From assembly GCA_018266055.1 (NCBI GenBank), contig JAFDYT010000012.1:149111-213110 (forward strand): 64,000 nt of DNA, in the 5' to 3' direction. Shown in pieces: positions 7,340 to 15,320 of this stretch; within the stretch, counting starts at the first letter, position 1; the number at the start of each line of letters is the position of its first letter. Both the position numbers and the translations under genes were made by a program. The DNA is from Bacteroidota bacterium. Lineage in GTDB: Bacteria > Bacteroidota > Bacteroidia > Cytophagales > Cyclobacteriaceae. The notes below the pieces were generated by a model. That model saw only the letters and a program-made list of their open reading frames with translations. It had not been told where the DNA came from and did no database searches.

Positions 7340-8410
7340 ATGGACAAGAAGAGCAAAAAATTCTTATTTGACTACCTCAACAATTCATCGCCCACAGGAT
7401 TTGAAGCGTCAGGTCAGCAAATCTGGCTGGATTATATCCGGCCGTATATTGATTCACATATTATTGATGTTTATGGTACTGCGGTGGGTGTGATCAACCC
7501 CAAGGCCCAATACAAAGTGGTGATTGAAGCGCACGCCGACGAGATCAGCTGGTTCGTCAACTACATCACGGAAGAAGGGTATATCTACGTGCGCCGCAAC
7601 GGAGGCTCCGATCATCAGATTGCCCCTTCCATGCGGGTGAACATTTATACCGAAAAAGGGATAGTAAAAGGAGTGTTCGGATGGCCTGCCATTCACGTAC
7701 GCGACGCCGGAAAAGAAGAAGCACCTTCGTTGAAAAACATCTTCATTGATATTGGCGCCGAATCGAAGAAAGAAGTGGAGGCCATGGGCGTGCACGTAGG
7801 GTGTGTGATCACCTTTGTGGACGAGCTGATGGAATTGAACAAAAATTACCTGACCGGTCGTGCGCTCGACAACCGGATGGGTGGATTTATGATTGCCGAA
7901 GTGGCCCGGCGCCTGAGCGAAAACAAAAAGAAACTGCCCTTTGGGCTCTATATCGTTAATGCCGTGCAGGAGGAAATCGGGCTGCGAGGGGCAGAAATGA
8001 TCTCCCGCAGGATAAAACCAGACCTCGCCATCTGTACCGACGTGACCCACGATACCGGCTCGCCAATGTATAATAAAAAGGAGAGCGGGAATATGAAATG
8101 CGGTCTGGGCCCTGTGCTTTGCTATGGTCCGGCGGTGCAAAACAACGTGCTGAAAATGATCATCCAGGTGGCTGAGAAAAAGAAAATACCCTTTCAACGC
8201 CAGGCAGTTTCGAGGTCTACGGGTACCGATACCGACTCTTTTGCGTATTCTGCCGAAGGGGTTGCGTCAGCCCTAATTTCCTTACCCCTTAAATACATGC
8301 ACACCACCGTGGAGACCGTGCACAAGGAAGATGTCGAAAACGTTATAAATCTTATTTATGAGGTTTTGCTGCAAGTAAAACCCGGCCACGATTTCCGATA
8401 CATCAAATAG
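7340..8410 (+). CDS. M42 family metallo-aminopeptidase (glutamyl aminopeptidase/endoglucanase-like)
   Basis: 356 residues, the usual length for the M42 family of large tetrahedral aminopeptidases. Visible metal and catalytic motifs: EAHADEISW (first histidine/aspartate), GRALDNRMGG (bridging aspartate), VQEEIGLRGA (catalytic and metal glutamates), CTDVTHDTG (aspartate) and KYMHTTVET (last histidine). No signal peptide, so cytoplasmic peptide degradation. SPTGFEASGQ at the N terminus is also typical. Monocistronic, with a -7 element upstream and a hairpin terminator downstream. Confidence 0.92.
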   Translation: MDKKSKKFLFDYLNNSSPTGFEASGQQIWLDYIRPYIDSHIIDVYGTAVGVINPKAQYKVVIEAHADEISWFVNYITEEGYIYVRRNGGSDHQIAPSMRVNIYTEKGIVKGVFGWPAIHVRDAGKEEAPSLKNIFIDIGAESKKEVEAMGVHVGCVITFVDELMELNKNYLTGRALDNRMGGFMIAEVARRLSENKKKLPFGLYIVNAVQEEIGLRGAEMISRRIKPDLAICTDVTHDTGSPMYNKKESGNMKCGLGPVLCYGPAVQNNVLKMIIQVAEKKKIPFQRQAVSRSTGTDTDSFAYSAEGVASALISLPLKYMHTTVETVHKEDVENVINLIYEVLLQVKPGHDFRYIK

Positions 8411-8448
8411 AATAGCAAAAACCTTACATCAGAAAGGATCAGTACAAG

Positions 8449-8485
8449 GTAGGCTCTTCTGCGCAAGCGGGGGAGCCTACTTTTG
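8449..8485 (+). terminator. Hairpin terminator whose 3' arm doubles as a -7 promoter element
   Basis: Arms GTAGGCTC (8449-8456) and GAGCCTAC (8473-8480) followed by TTTTG. The sequence TACTTTTG (8478-8485), made of the end of the stem and the T run, also matches the TAnnTTTG -7 consensus and lies 28 bases before the next gene. It may end the peptidase transcript and start the YfiR-like one. Confidence 0.6.
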
Positions 8486-8513
8486 TATCATCAAACACAA
8501 ATAAAAAACAGTA

Positions 8514-9032
8514 ATGAAAAAGATGAAAGGAATAGTAGCAGGTCTGGTTCTTTTAACCGCCTCTTTTGCTGCGTCTGCGCAAGAGCGCCCTATGCACGAA
8601 GTGTACTCCATGATGGTATTCAACTTCGTGAAATACGTACAATGGCCGGCCGGCGATAACAGCTCAGAATTTGTAATCGGAGTGGTGGGAAATACAGAGA
8701 TCTACAATACCCTTACTGCCTGGTACAGTGGCAAGCCAAAAGGCAACAAGAAATATGTGATTAAGAAATTCAACAGTGCAGCCGAACTGACCGAATGCCA
8801 GGTGGTATTCATCGACCGGTCTAAAAGCGGAGAGTTCGATGCAGTGAACAACAAAGTAAAAGGAAAGGGTACCCTGGTGGTGACAGACCGCAATGGCCTT
8901 GGCTCAAAGGGAAGTTGTATCAACTTCAAAACGGTAGACGAAAAACTCCGTTTTGAATTGAATCAGGCAGCCATCGAAGCCTCAAATCTTAAAGTATCAG
9001 GAGCACTTACCAGTATGGCTATATTAATTTGA
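8514..9032 (+). CDS. YfiR-like periplasmic protein, copy 1
   Basis: 172 residues with a signal peptide (MKKMKGIVAGLVLLTASFAASAQ). The mature protein has the YfiR/DUF4154 hallmarks: an N-terminal F-N-F-x-K-Y-V-Q-W-P segment, FVIGVVG, a variable middle, QVVFIDRSKS, a GTLVVTD strand, GSCINF and FELNQAAIEASNLKVSGALTSMAILI. In Pseudomonas YfiR restrains the diguanylate cyclase YfiN, but no GGDEF protein is in this window. Next to a close paralogue (9132-9647), and a third copy lies at 54414-54917. A conserved single cysteine in each half may form a redox pair. Role here unknown. Confidence 0.88.
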   Translation: MKKMKGIVAGLVLLTASFAASAQERPMHEVYSMMVFNFVKYVQWPAGDNSSEFVIGVVGNTEIYNTLTAWYSGKPKGNKKYVIKKFNSAAELTECQVVFIDRSKSGEFDAVNNKVKGKGTLVVTDRNGLGSKGSCINFKTVDEKLRFELNQAAIEASNLKVSGALTSMAILI

Positions 9033-9055
9033 TTGGGTTTGTTTGTGTGAAAGAA

Positions 9056-9088
9056 GGCCCTGGGTAAAACCGGGGTTTTCGTTTTTTT
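9056..9088 (+). terminator. Probable terminator between the two YfiR-like genes
   Basis: CCCTGG (9058-9063) pairs with CCGGGG (9070-9075, one G-U) and is followed by TTTTCGTTTTTTT. Suggests the two paralogues are separately transcribed. Confidence 0.5.
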
Positions 9089-9131
9089 AAGAAGTTTACC
9101 TTAATTTGGGTTATTAAACGAAAAAACCACC

Positions 9132-9647
9132 ATGAGAAAAGTTGTTCTTCTTAGCCTGTTCGTAGTTCTCTCTGCCGGGGCAGGTTTTAGCCAGTCAGAA
9201 AAACCAATGCATGAAATTCATGCTGCTATGATCTACAATTTCTTGAAATACATCCAATGGCCTGATGATGGATCGGCTGGCGAATTTGTGGTGGGGGTAT
9301 TGGGAGAAGACAATGTATTTAATACACTAAAAAGCTACTACGACGGCAAACCCAAGGGAGCGAAGAAATATGCCATTAAAAAACTGGCCGATGCTTCAGA
9401 GGCTGCATCTTGCGCCGTGGTGTACATCGGAAAGAACAAAAGCAAAGAATTTGACAATGTGAAGAACGCGATCGGTAGCAAATCCATCCTGACAATTACC
9501 GACAGCTTTAACCTCGGTAAAAAAGGAAGCTGCATCAACTTTAAAGTCATAGACGACAAGCTGAAATTTGAAATCAATCAGGCCTCTATGAACGGAGCTT
9601 CGCTGAAGGTAGCCGGCCAGTTGAGCAGCATGGCTATCTTGATCTGA
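9132..9647 (+). CDS. YfiR-like periplasmic protein, copy 2
   Basis: 171 residues with a signal peptide (MRKVVLLSLFVVLSAGAGFSQ). It aligns along its whole length with copy 1: PMHEIHAAMIYNFLKYIQWP, FVVGVLG, GKPKGAKKYAIKKL, CAVVYIGKNKSKEFD, GSCINFKVIDDKLKFEINQA and the ending SSMAILI. This is a tandem duplication that has diverged moderately. The 99-base gap carries a probable terminator. It ends six bases before the convergent aroA stop. Confidence 0.88.
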   Translation: MRKVVLLSLFVVLSAGAGFSQSEKPMHEIHAAMIYNFLKYIQWPDDGSAGEFVVGVLGEDNVFNTLKSYYDGKPKGAKKYAIKKLADASEAASCAVVYIGKNKSKEFDNVKNAIGSKSILTITDSFNLGKKGSCINFKVIDDKLKFEINQASMNGASLKVAGQLSSMAILI

Positions 9648-9652
9648 TTTTT

Positions 9653-10888
9653 TTACTCCTTTATTTCAAAAGTAAAACCAACCGACTTTAGGTCGTCCCA
9701 ATACCCTGGGTAGGATTTATTGACTACGTCCGGTGCTTCCAAAGTTACCGGGGTGAGCGTTGCCCAGGGTGCAAAGCCCATGGCCATACGGTGGTCGTGG
9801 TAGGTGGCAATCGGTTCGCGCAACGATTTTACATCTCCCGGCACAAGTTTCCAGGTTCCTACAGAAGGCTCGGTAAGCGTTGCGCCAATTTTAGCCAACT
9901 CCTGCTGCAGGGCTGCAATGCGATCAGTTTCTTTTATCCGTAAACTTTCCAGTCCGGTAAACTCGCCTGAAATTCCTTTGGCCGCACATACCGGCAATAC
10001 AGTCTGGGCAAGATCAGGACAATCTTTAAAATCCCAGGTAAGGTGATCGGCCGACTTTGTCTTTGAAAGGAAAAGCGAACCGTCTTTGAACAAGGCATTT
10101 ACACCCAAAGACTGCATGATCTCTACGATCACTCTATCTCCTTGCAAAGATTTTTCGGATACGTTGGGGAGCACAAGATTGGCTTCCGCCGCTAGCGCCG
10201 TGAACGCAAACCAATAACTGGCCGCCGACCAGTCTGCTTCGATAGTAACCTTGGAAGGTGTGAGGTTTCCCGGGTGAACCCGAATCTCGCTTTTAGCGAA
10301 GTCCAGATCTACTTTGGCGCCAAACTCTTTCATCAACGTGGCGGTCATGGTGATGTAGGGTACACTTCCGATTTCTCCCGTAAGGTGCAGTACTAATCCT
10401 TTGGGTAACGTTGGCGCCATCATCATCAAGGCAGAGATATACTGGCTGCTCACGTTTCCGGGAATTTCAATTTGATCCGCCTTTTGGGTTGCGAATCCAT
10501 GAAGTTCAATAGGGGGGAACCCTTCTTCACCGCGGTAACTAATCTCGGCTCCAAGTTGTCGGAGCGCATCCACCAGCAGTTTGATAGGGCGTTGTTTCAT
10601 GCGGTCGGTGCCCGTCATGATTTTGTTTTTATTGGTCAGCGCAAAATAAGCTGTTAAAAACCGCATCGTTGTTCCTGCATCCATCACGTCGATGGTTTTG
10701 GCATCGCTCCCCACCAGAGCCATCATCAGTTTAGTGTCACGTGCGCTTGACAAATTACTTACAAGTGATCGGTTGCCAGTCAATGCATTTAGAATCAGCG
10801 CGCGATTGCTTACACTCTTCGACGAAGGCAACTCGTGAACAATTCCTTTGACGGTGGGGTTACTTCTTATTTTGATATACGAATTCAA
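9653..10888 (-). CDS. aroA: 3-phosphoshikimate 1-carboxyvinyltransferase (EPSP synthase)
   Basis: 411 residues, slightly short for the family. Transfers the enolpyruvyl group of PEP to shikimate-3-phosphate in chorismate synthesis. Motifs in order: SKSVSNRALIL (substrate lysine and serine), DAGTTMRFL, Q-Y-I-S-A-L in the first-domain helix, DWSAASYWF, KETDRIAAL and HDHRMAMGF (PEP site). Cytoplasmic. aroB is encoded on the same strand upstream (11162-12193) with only a small unrelated plus-strand gene between, so the two shikimate genes are near each other but not a simple operon. Confidence 0.95.
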   Translation of the reverse strand: MNSYIKIRSNPTVKGIVHELPSSKSVSNRALILNALTGNRSLVSNLSSARDTKLMMALVGSDAKTIDVMDAGTTMRFLTAYFALTNKNKIMTGTDRMKQRPIKLLVDALRQLGAEISYRGEEGFPPIELHGFATQKADQIEIPGNVSSQYISALMMMAPTLPKGLVLHLTGEIGSVPYITMTATLMKEFGAKVDLDFAKSEIRVHPGNLTPSKVTIEADWSAASYWFAFTALAAEANLVLPNVSEKSLQGDRVIVEIMQSLGVNALFKDGSLFLSKTKSADHLTWDFKDCPDLAQTVLPVCAAKGISGEFTGLESLRIKETDRIAALQQELAKIGATLTEPSVGTWKLVPGDVKSLREPIATYHDHRMAMGFAPWATLTPVTLEAPDVVNKSYPGYWDDLKSVGFTFEIKE

Positions 10889-10979
10889 TGCAGTGAGTCG
10901 TTAAGATGAAAATATATTTTAAGGAGAGTTTTTTTCAGCGAGGCGAAACTATTTATTTTAAACGAAAGTTAAAGGTAGT

Positions 10980-11165
10980 ATGAGTACAACAAGAAAAATA
11001 GCAATCGGTCTGGGTTTGGCTGGTGGCGCACTGTTGGCAGCGTGGCTGTTGACCGGCGATCGTAAAAAGAAAACAAAAGAATTCGTTGCGAAGAAGGCGA
11101 ATGATCTCAAAAAATCGTTTGCGAAAAACAGCGATACCGAAGATCAGGACGTTCATTACGTTTAA
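10980..11165 (+). CDS. Small single-helix membrane protein, YtxH-like
   Basis: 61 residues: a glycine/alanine-rich membrane helix (IAIGLGLAGGALLAAWLL) followed by a lysine-rich amphipathic tail (KKKTKEFVAKKANDLKKSF) and an acidic end. This helix plus charged coil layout is that of small YtxH-type envelope proteins, though the sequence is too short to assign firmly. Encoded between aroA and aroB on the opposite strand. Its stop overlaps the aroB stop by three bases. Confidence 0.6.
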   Translation: MSTTRKIAIGLGLAGGALLAAWLLTGDRKKKTKEFVAKKANDLKKSFAKNSDTEDQDVHYV

Positions 11166-12193
11166 AGTGATCGGTAAAAGTCGAATGACTTTACAATTTC
11201 CTTTTCAGTAATACTTACATCCCACTTCGCTTTTCCTATCCCTTCCGGCAACGCCGCCAGAATTTCTGCACCCCGGTTCTTTTTATCCTGAGTCATTAAG
11301 CTGATTACCGTCGCATCCTTCCAGGGAGAAGATTCTTTTCCAAAGATCTTTATCAGGTAATTTACTATTTCATGGAGCTCGGGTTCGGAAATAAGCTTTT
11401 TTTCGGTCGCGATGAACGATTCCATAATCATCCCCATGGCAATGGCCTCGCCGTGAAAAATCCTGTTTTCCTGAGTGAGGAAATAGCTTTCAAGAGCATG
11501 CCCAATGGTGTGGCCGAAGTTGAGGATTTTGCGCAACCCTTTTTCCCGGGGGTCGGTTTCAGTCACTGATTTCTTGAAGTCAACGGAGTGTTTTACCAGT
11601 ACCTCCCAATTTTGCTCATCCAATGATTTTTTTCGAATGGTCTCCCACATGGCTGCATCTGAAATAAGGCAATGCTTCACCACTTCGGCAAACCCGCTTC
11701 TCAGTTCCCGTAAGGGCAATGTTTTCAAAAAGTGGGTATTGATGACTGTAGATTGAGGTTCGCAGAAAACGCCGATCTGATTTTTAAAGTCATTGAAATC
11801 AATGCCTAGTTTTCCGCCGACGCTGGCATCTACCTGCGCCAGCAGCGTGGTTGGTACCAACACGAAGTCGATTCCTCTTTTGTAAGTGGCTGCACAAAAC
11901 CCGCCCATATCGCCGAGTACGCCGCCGCCCAACACAATAACCAACGAATGCCTGTCGAAATGCTTATCGGTAAGTTTTTGCCAGATCAACTGGCAGGTGG
12001 TAATATTTTTTTGTTCTTCGCCAGCCGGCACTTCGATCAACTCGTGTGGTGGAAGAAAATCTCGCAGAGCCGGATAACAATGAATTCGGGTGTTGCTGTC
12101 TACTAAAACGCAGGTCTGCGAGTAACTAAGTTTCGGCAAAAGGCTGGGAAACTCTTTAAAATTCTGACTGAAAACGACGGCTCCTGATGACAT
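11162..12193 (-). CDS. aroB: 3-dehydroquinate synthase
   Basis: 343 residues from the ATG at 12193. A start ten codons earlier is possible but adds a stretch (VYFVAVISS) not expected for this enzyme. NAD-binding GGGVLGDMGGFCAA, the TTLLAQVDASVGGK loop, the zinc ligands in GFAEVVKH, NFGHTIGHALE and FHGEAIAMGM are all present. Converts DAHP to 3-dehydroquinate in chorismate synthesis. Divergent from the proline dehydrogenase gene, with about 90 bases between the two starts. Confidence 0.94.
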   Translation of the reverse strand: MSSGAVVFSQNFKEFPSLLPKLSYSQTCVLVDSNTRIHCYPALRDFLPPHELIEVPAGEEQKNITTCQLIWQKLTDKHFDRHSLVIVLGGGVLGDMGGFCAATYKRGIDFVLVPTTLLAQVDASVGGKLGIDFNDFKNQIGVFCEPQSTVINTHFLKTLPLRELRSGFAEVVKHCLISDAAMWETIRKKSLDEQNWEVLVKHSVDFKKSVTETDPREKGLRKILNFGHTIGHALESYFLTQENRIFHGEAIAMGMIMESFIATEKKLISEPELHEIVNYLIKIFGKESSPWKDATVISLMTQDKKNRGAEILAALPEGIGKAKWDVSITEKEIVKSFDFYRSL

Positions 12194-12257
12194 GCTTGAA
12201 ATAACAGCGACAAAGTAAACCAATTTATATTTATCGGGTTGAAAAAGGTTCCGTTCT

Positions 12258-12265
12258 TATATTTG
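12258..12265 (+). promoter_or_regulatory. -7 promoter element for the proline dehydrogenase gene
   Basis: TATATTTG matches TAnnTTTG, with TTGA at 12239 as a weak -33 box. Transcription would begin near 12272, which rules out the TTG codon at 12239 and supports the ATG at 12284. Confidence 0.55.
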
Positions 12266-12283
12266 CACCCAAAATTCTACCGC

Positions 12284-13465
12284 ATGGCCAGTGACCCGAT
12301 TCCCTTCGACAATACGGAGGTCGCTTTTTCGTATAAAAGCAACAGCGAATTAAAAAAAGCGAACCTGATTTTCTCCATCGTCAACAATCCTACAACTTCT
12401 TCCATCGCTACCAGTCTTGCCAAAGCCAGTCTTGCGCTTCATCTTCCGATCAAAGGAATAATACGCGCAACTGTGTTTCAGCACTTCTGTGGAGGCGAAA
12501 CCATCGATCAGAGCGATAAGACGGTTGCCACCCTGCACAAATTTGGTGTCGGCACTATTCTCGACTACTCGGTAGAGGGCGCAAAAAATGAAGAAGGCTT
12601 TGAAAAAACGGCTCAGGAAATCATGAGCACGATTGAAAAAGCCAAGAATAATCCGGCCATTCCGTTTTCTGTTTTCAAACCAACAGGTTTGGCTGCTTTT
12701 GATTTGCTTGAAAAGGTGCATGCTGGCGAAAAACTTTCACCAGAAGATCAGGCGGCGTGGAACCGCGTACACGAGCGGGTGGACAAAATTTGCAAAAAGG
12801 CCTTTGACAACAACGTACCTGTATTGATTGATGCCGAAGACAGCTGGATTCAAAAGCCGATCGACGACCTGGCCTATGAAATGATGCGTAAGTACAACGG
12901 CTCACGCGCCATTGTGTACAACACGTTTCAGATGTACCACAAGGTGATGCTTTCAAACCTGACCCATGCCATTGCAGAAGCCGAGAAAGGAAACTATTTC
13001 TTTGGCGCCAAACTAGTGCGTGGAGCGTATATGGAAAAAGAAGGCGAGCGTGCTGCAAAACTTGGTTACGAAAACCCGATTCACCCGAGCAAAGCAGCCA
13101 CGGACGAAGCATTTAACAAAGGTCTTGCCCTGTGTGTGGAAAAGAGAAGTCGTGTGTCGTTGGTGTGTGGTTCGCACAACGAATACAGCAACCAGTACCT
13201 GGCAACCTTGATGGAAAGCCAGAATATTGCGCACAGCGATCAGCACATGTGGTTTGCCCAACTGCTGGGCATGAGCGACAATATTTCGTTCAACGTAGCC
13301 AAGGCGGGATATAATGTGGTGAAGTATGTTCCCTACGGGCCGGTGGAAGCGGTGATGCCTTACCTGTTGAGAAGAGCCGCAGAAAATACTTCGGTAGCCG
13401 GGCAAAGCAGCCGCGAATTGACGCTGATCCGGAAAGAACTGAAACGCAGGAAATCCGCCAAATAA
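12284..13465 (+). CDS. Proline dehydrogenase
   Basis: 393 residues. FAD-dependent oxidation of proline to pyrroline-5-carboxylate, as a single-function enzyme rather than the PutA fusion. Signature segments: [47 protein letters not shown] (substrate arginine region), VCGSHNE, and the C-terminal [24 protein letters not shown]. No P5C dehydrogenase gene is nearby. The upstream open frame starting with TTG at 12239 precedes the likely transcription start and was not used. Confidence 0.93.
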   Translation: MASDPIPFDNTEVAFSYKSNSELKKANLIFSIVNNPTTSSIATSLAKASLALHLPIKGIIRATVFQHFCGGETIDQSDKTVATLHKFGVGTILDYSVEGAKNEEGFEKTAQEIMSTIEKAKNNPAIPFSVFKPTGLAAFDLLEKVHAGEKLSPEDQAAWNRVHERVDKICKKAFDNNVPVLIDAEDSWIQKPIDDLAYEMMRKYNGSRAIVYNTFQMYHKVMLSNLTHAIAEAEKGNYFFGAKLVRGAYMEKEGERAAKLGYENPIHPSKAATDEAFNKGLALCVEKRSRVSLVCGSHNEYSNQYLATLMESQNIAHSDQHMWFAQLLGMSDNISFNVAKAGYNVVKYVPYGPVEAVMPYLLRRAAENTSVAGQSSRELTLIRKELKRRKSAK

Positions 13466-13524
13466 GCAGGCGGGGATGCTTTGATCCTCTGCGTAGAAAT
13501 AGCTATCGGGTAATTGTAAATCAT

Positions 13525-13532
13525 TATTTTTG
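13525..13532 (+). promoter_or_regulatory. -7 promoter element upstream of lysS
   Basis: TATTTTTG matches TAnnTTTG, 19 bases before the ATG. The -33 region is not recognisable. Confidence 0.4.
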
Positions 13533-13551
13533 CAGCCTAATTCAAACAGGT

Positions 13552-15276
13552 ATGCAATTAAGCGAACAGGAAATCATCCGCCGGCAAAGTTTAGAGGAGT
13601 TGACAAAGCTGGGAATCAACCCGTATCCAGCCGATTTATTTGAGATTACCATTTCGGCCGATAATTTTCACAAAGATTTCTCCACGCTTGAAGGCAAAGA
13701 TCTTTCCATCGCAGGACGGATAATGACGCGCCGCGTGATGGGCAACGCCTCCTTTATTGAGTTGCAGGATGAAACCGGCCGCGTACAGGTTTACTTCCGT
13801 CGCGACGACTTGTGCCCTACCGACGACAAGACTCTTTATAATACTGTTTTCAAAAAACTGCTCGACATCGGCGACATCATCGGCGTGAAGGGTTTTGCCT
13901 TCACCACGCAAACCGGCGAGCGTTCCATTCACGCCAAGAGCTTTGTGGTGTTGTCGAAGTCATTGCGCCCGCTGCCTATTGTAAAAGAAACCAAAGACGA
14001 GCAAGGCAACGTGCACCTTCACGATGCTTTCACCGACCCTGAGCAACGTTACCGCATGCGCTATGTGGATCTGGTGGTAAACCCGCAGGTGCGCGATGCC
14101 TTTGTGAAACGCACCAAGCTGGTCAACTCCATGCGCGAGTTTCTCAACAAGCAAGGGTATCTGGAAGTAGAGACGCCGATCCTTCAGCCGCTTTACGGCG
14201 GAGCCGCTGCCAAGCCTTTCAAAACTCACCACAACACGCTGGACATGACGCTATACATGCGCATTGCCAACGAGTTGTATTTGAAGCGCCTTATTGTAGG
14301 AGGCTTTACCGGTGTGTATGAATTCAGCAAAGATTTTCGCAACGAAGGCATGTCGCGTTTTCATAATCCTGAATTCACGCAGGTGGAATTGTATGTAGCC
14401 TACAAAGACTATCAATGGATGATGAACCTGGTGGAGGAAATGATCGAGAAAGTAGCGATAGACTTGCACGGCACTACTCAAGTGAAGGTGGGTGAAAACA
14501 TCATCGACTTCAAACGCCCGTGGAAACGATACACCATGTTCGAAGCCATTGAACATTTTACCGGCATTGATATTTCTACTTTCGATGAGCATCAGCTTCG
14601 TGAGACGTGCAAGCAACTTCACGTGCCTGCCGACGCCACGATGGGAAAAGGAAAACTGATCGATCAGATCTTTGGTGAGAAGTGCGAGCCCAACATTATT
14701 CAACCGACCTACATCACCGACTATCCGCTGGAGATGTCGCCGTTAGCGAAGAAACACCGCACGAAGCCGGGATTGGTAGAGCGCTTTGAAGCCATCTGCA
14801 ACCGCAAGGAAATGTGCAACGCCTTTTCGGAATTGAATGACCCGATCGATCAGCGCCAGCGGTTTGAAGAACAACTTGAGTTGGGCAAACGCGGCGACGA
14901 AGAAGCCATGACACTGGACGAAGATTTCCTTCGCGCCCTTGAGTATGGCATGCCACCGACGGCGGGCTTGGGCATTGGCATAGATCGGTTAAGCATGATC
15001 ATGACCAACTCACCGTCTATTCAGGATGTCATCTTCTTCCCGCAGATGAAGGCGGAGAAAAAGACCGAAGTTGATACCGTGAAAGAGTTTGAATCCTTAG
15101 GTATTCGTGCTGAATTATTTCCAATCCTGGAAAAACTGAATATTCGCTCGGCCGCTCAATTGAAAGAAATAAAACCTTCCAAGCTTTTTAATGACATTCC
15201 CGGCATGCGTAAAAAGCTTAAGCTGGATAGCGTTCAAAATCCGACGCTCGAAGAGATTGAAGGTTGGCTGAAATAA
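13552..15276 (+). CDS. lysS: Lysyl-tRNA synthetase, class II
   Basis: 574 residues. An N-terminal OB-fold anticodon-binding domain ([23 protein letters not shown] as LSIAGRI...[10 protein letters not shown]) is followed by the class II catalytic core: motif 2 [16 protein letters not shown] and motif 3 [10 protein letters not shown]. After the usual end of the enzyme near residue 505 there is an extra segment of about 70 residues ([20 protein letters not shown] and on) that looks like a helix-hairpin-helix extension, known from LysRS of this phylum. Charges tRNA-Lys in the cytoplasm. Convergent with the lptD-like gene. Confidence 0.96.
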   Translation: MQLSEQEIIRRQSLEELTKLGINPYPADLFEITISADNFHKDFSTLEGKDLSIAGRIMTRRVMGNASFIELQDETGRVQVYFRRDDLCPTDDKTLYNTVFKKLLDIGDIIGVKGFAFTTQTGERSIHAKSFVVLSKSLRPLPIVKETKDEQGNVHLHDAFTDPEQRYRMRYVDLVVNPQVRDAFVKRTKLVNSMREFLNKQGYLEVETPILQPLYGGAAAKPFKTHHNTLDMTLYMRIANELYLKRLIVGGFTGVYEFSKDFRNEGMSRFHNPEFTQVELYVAYKDYQWMMNLVEEMIEKVAIDLHGTTQVKVGENIIDFKRPWKRYTMFEAIEHFTGIDISTFDEHQLRETCKQLHVPADATMGKGKLIDQIFGEKCEPNIIQPTYITDYPLEMSPLAKKHRTKPGLVERFEAICNRKEMCNAFSELNDPIDQRQRFEEQLELGKRGDEEAMTLDEDFLRALEYGMPPTAGLGIGIDRLSMIMTNSPSIQDVIFFPQMKAEKKTEVDTVKEFESLGIRAELFPILEKLNIRSAAQLKEIKPSKLFNDIPGMRKKLKLDSVQNPTLEEIEGWLK

Positions 15277-15320
15277 TTTCAGCCCCGATCAATTCACGAT
15301 TAACCATTAACGGCTAGGCC

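Noticed and set aside
7454-8197. 247-codon minus-strand frame opposite the M42 peptidase
   Set aside because: Histidine-rich shadow frame caused by the codon bias of the real gene.
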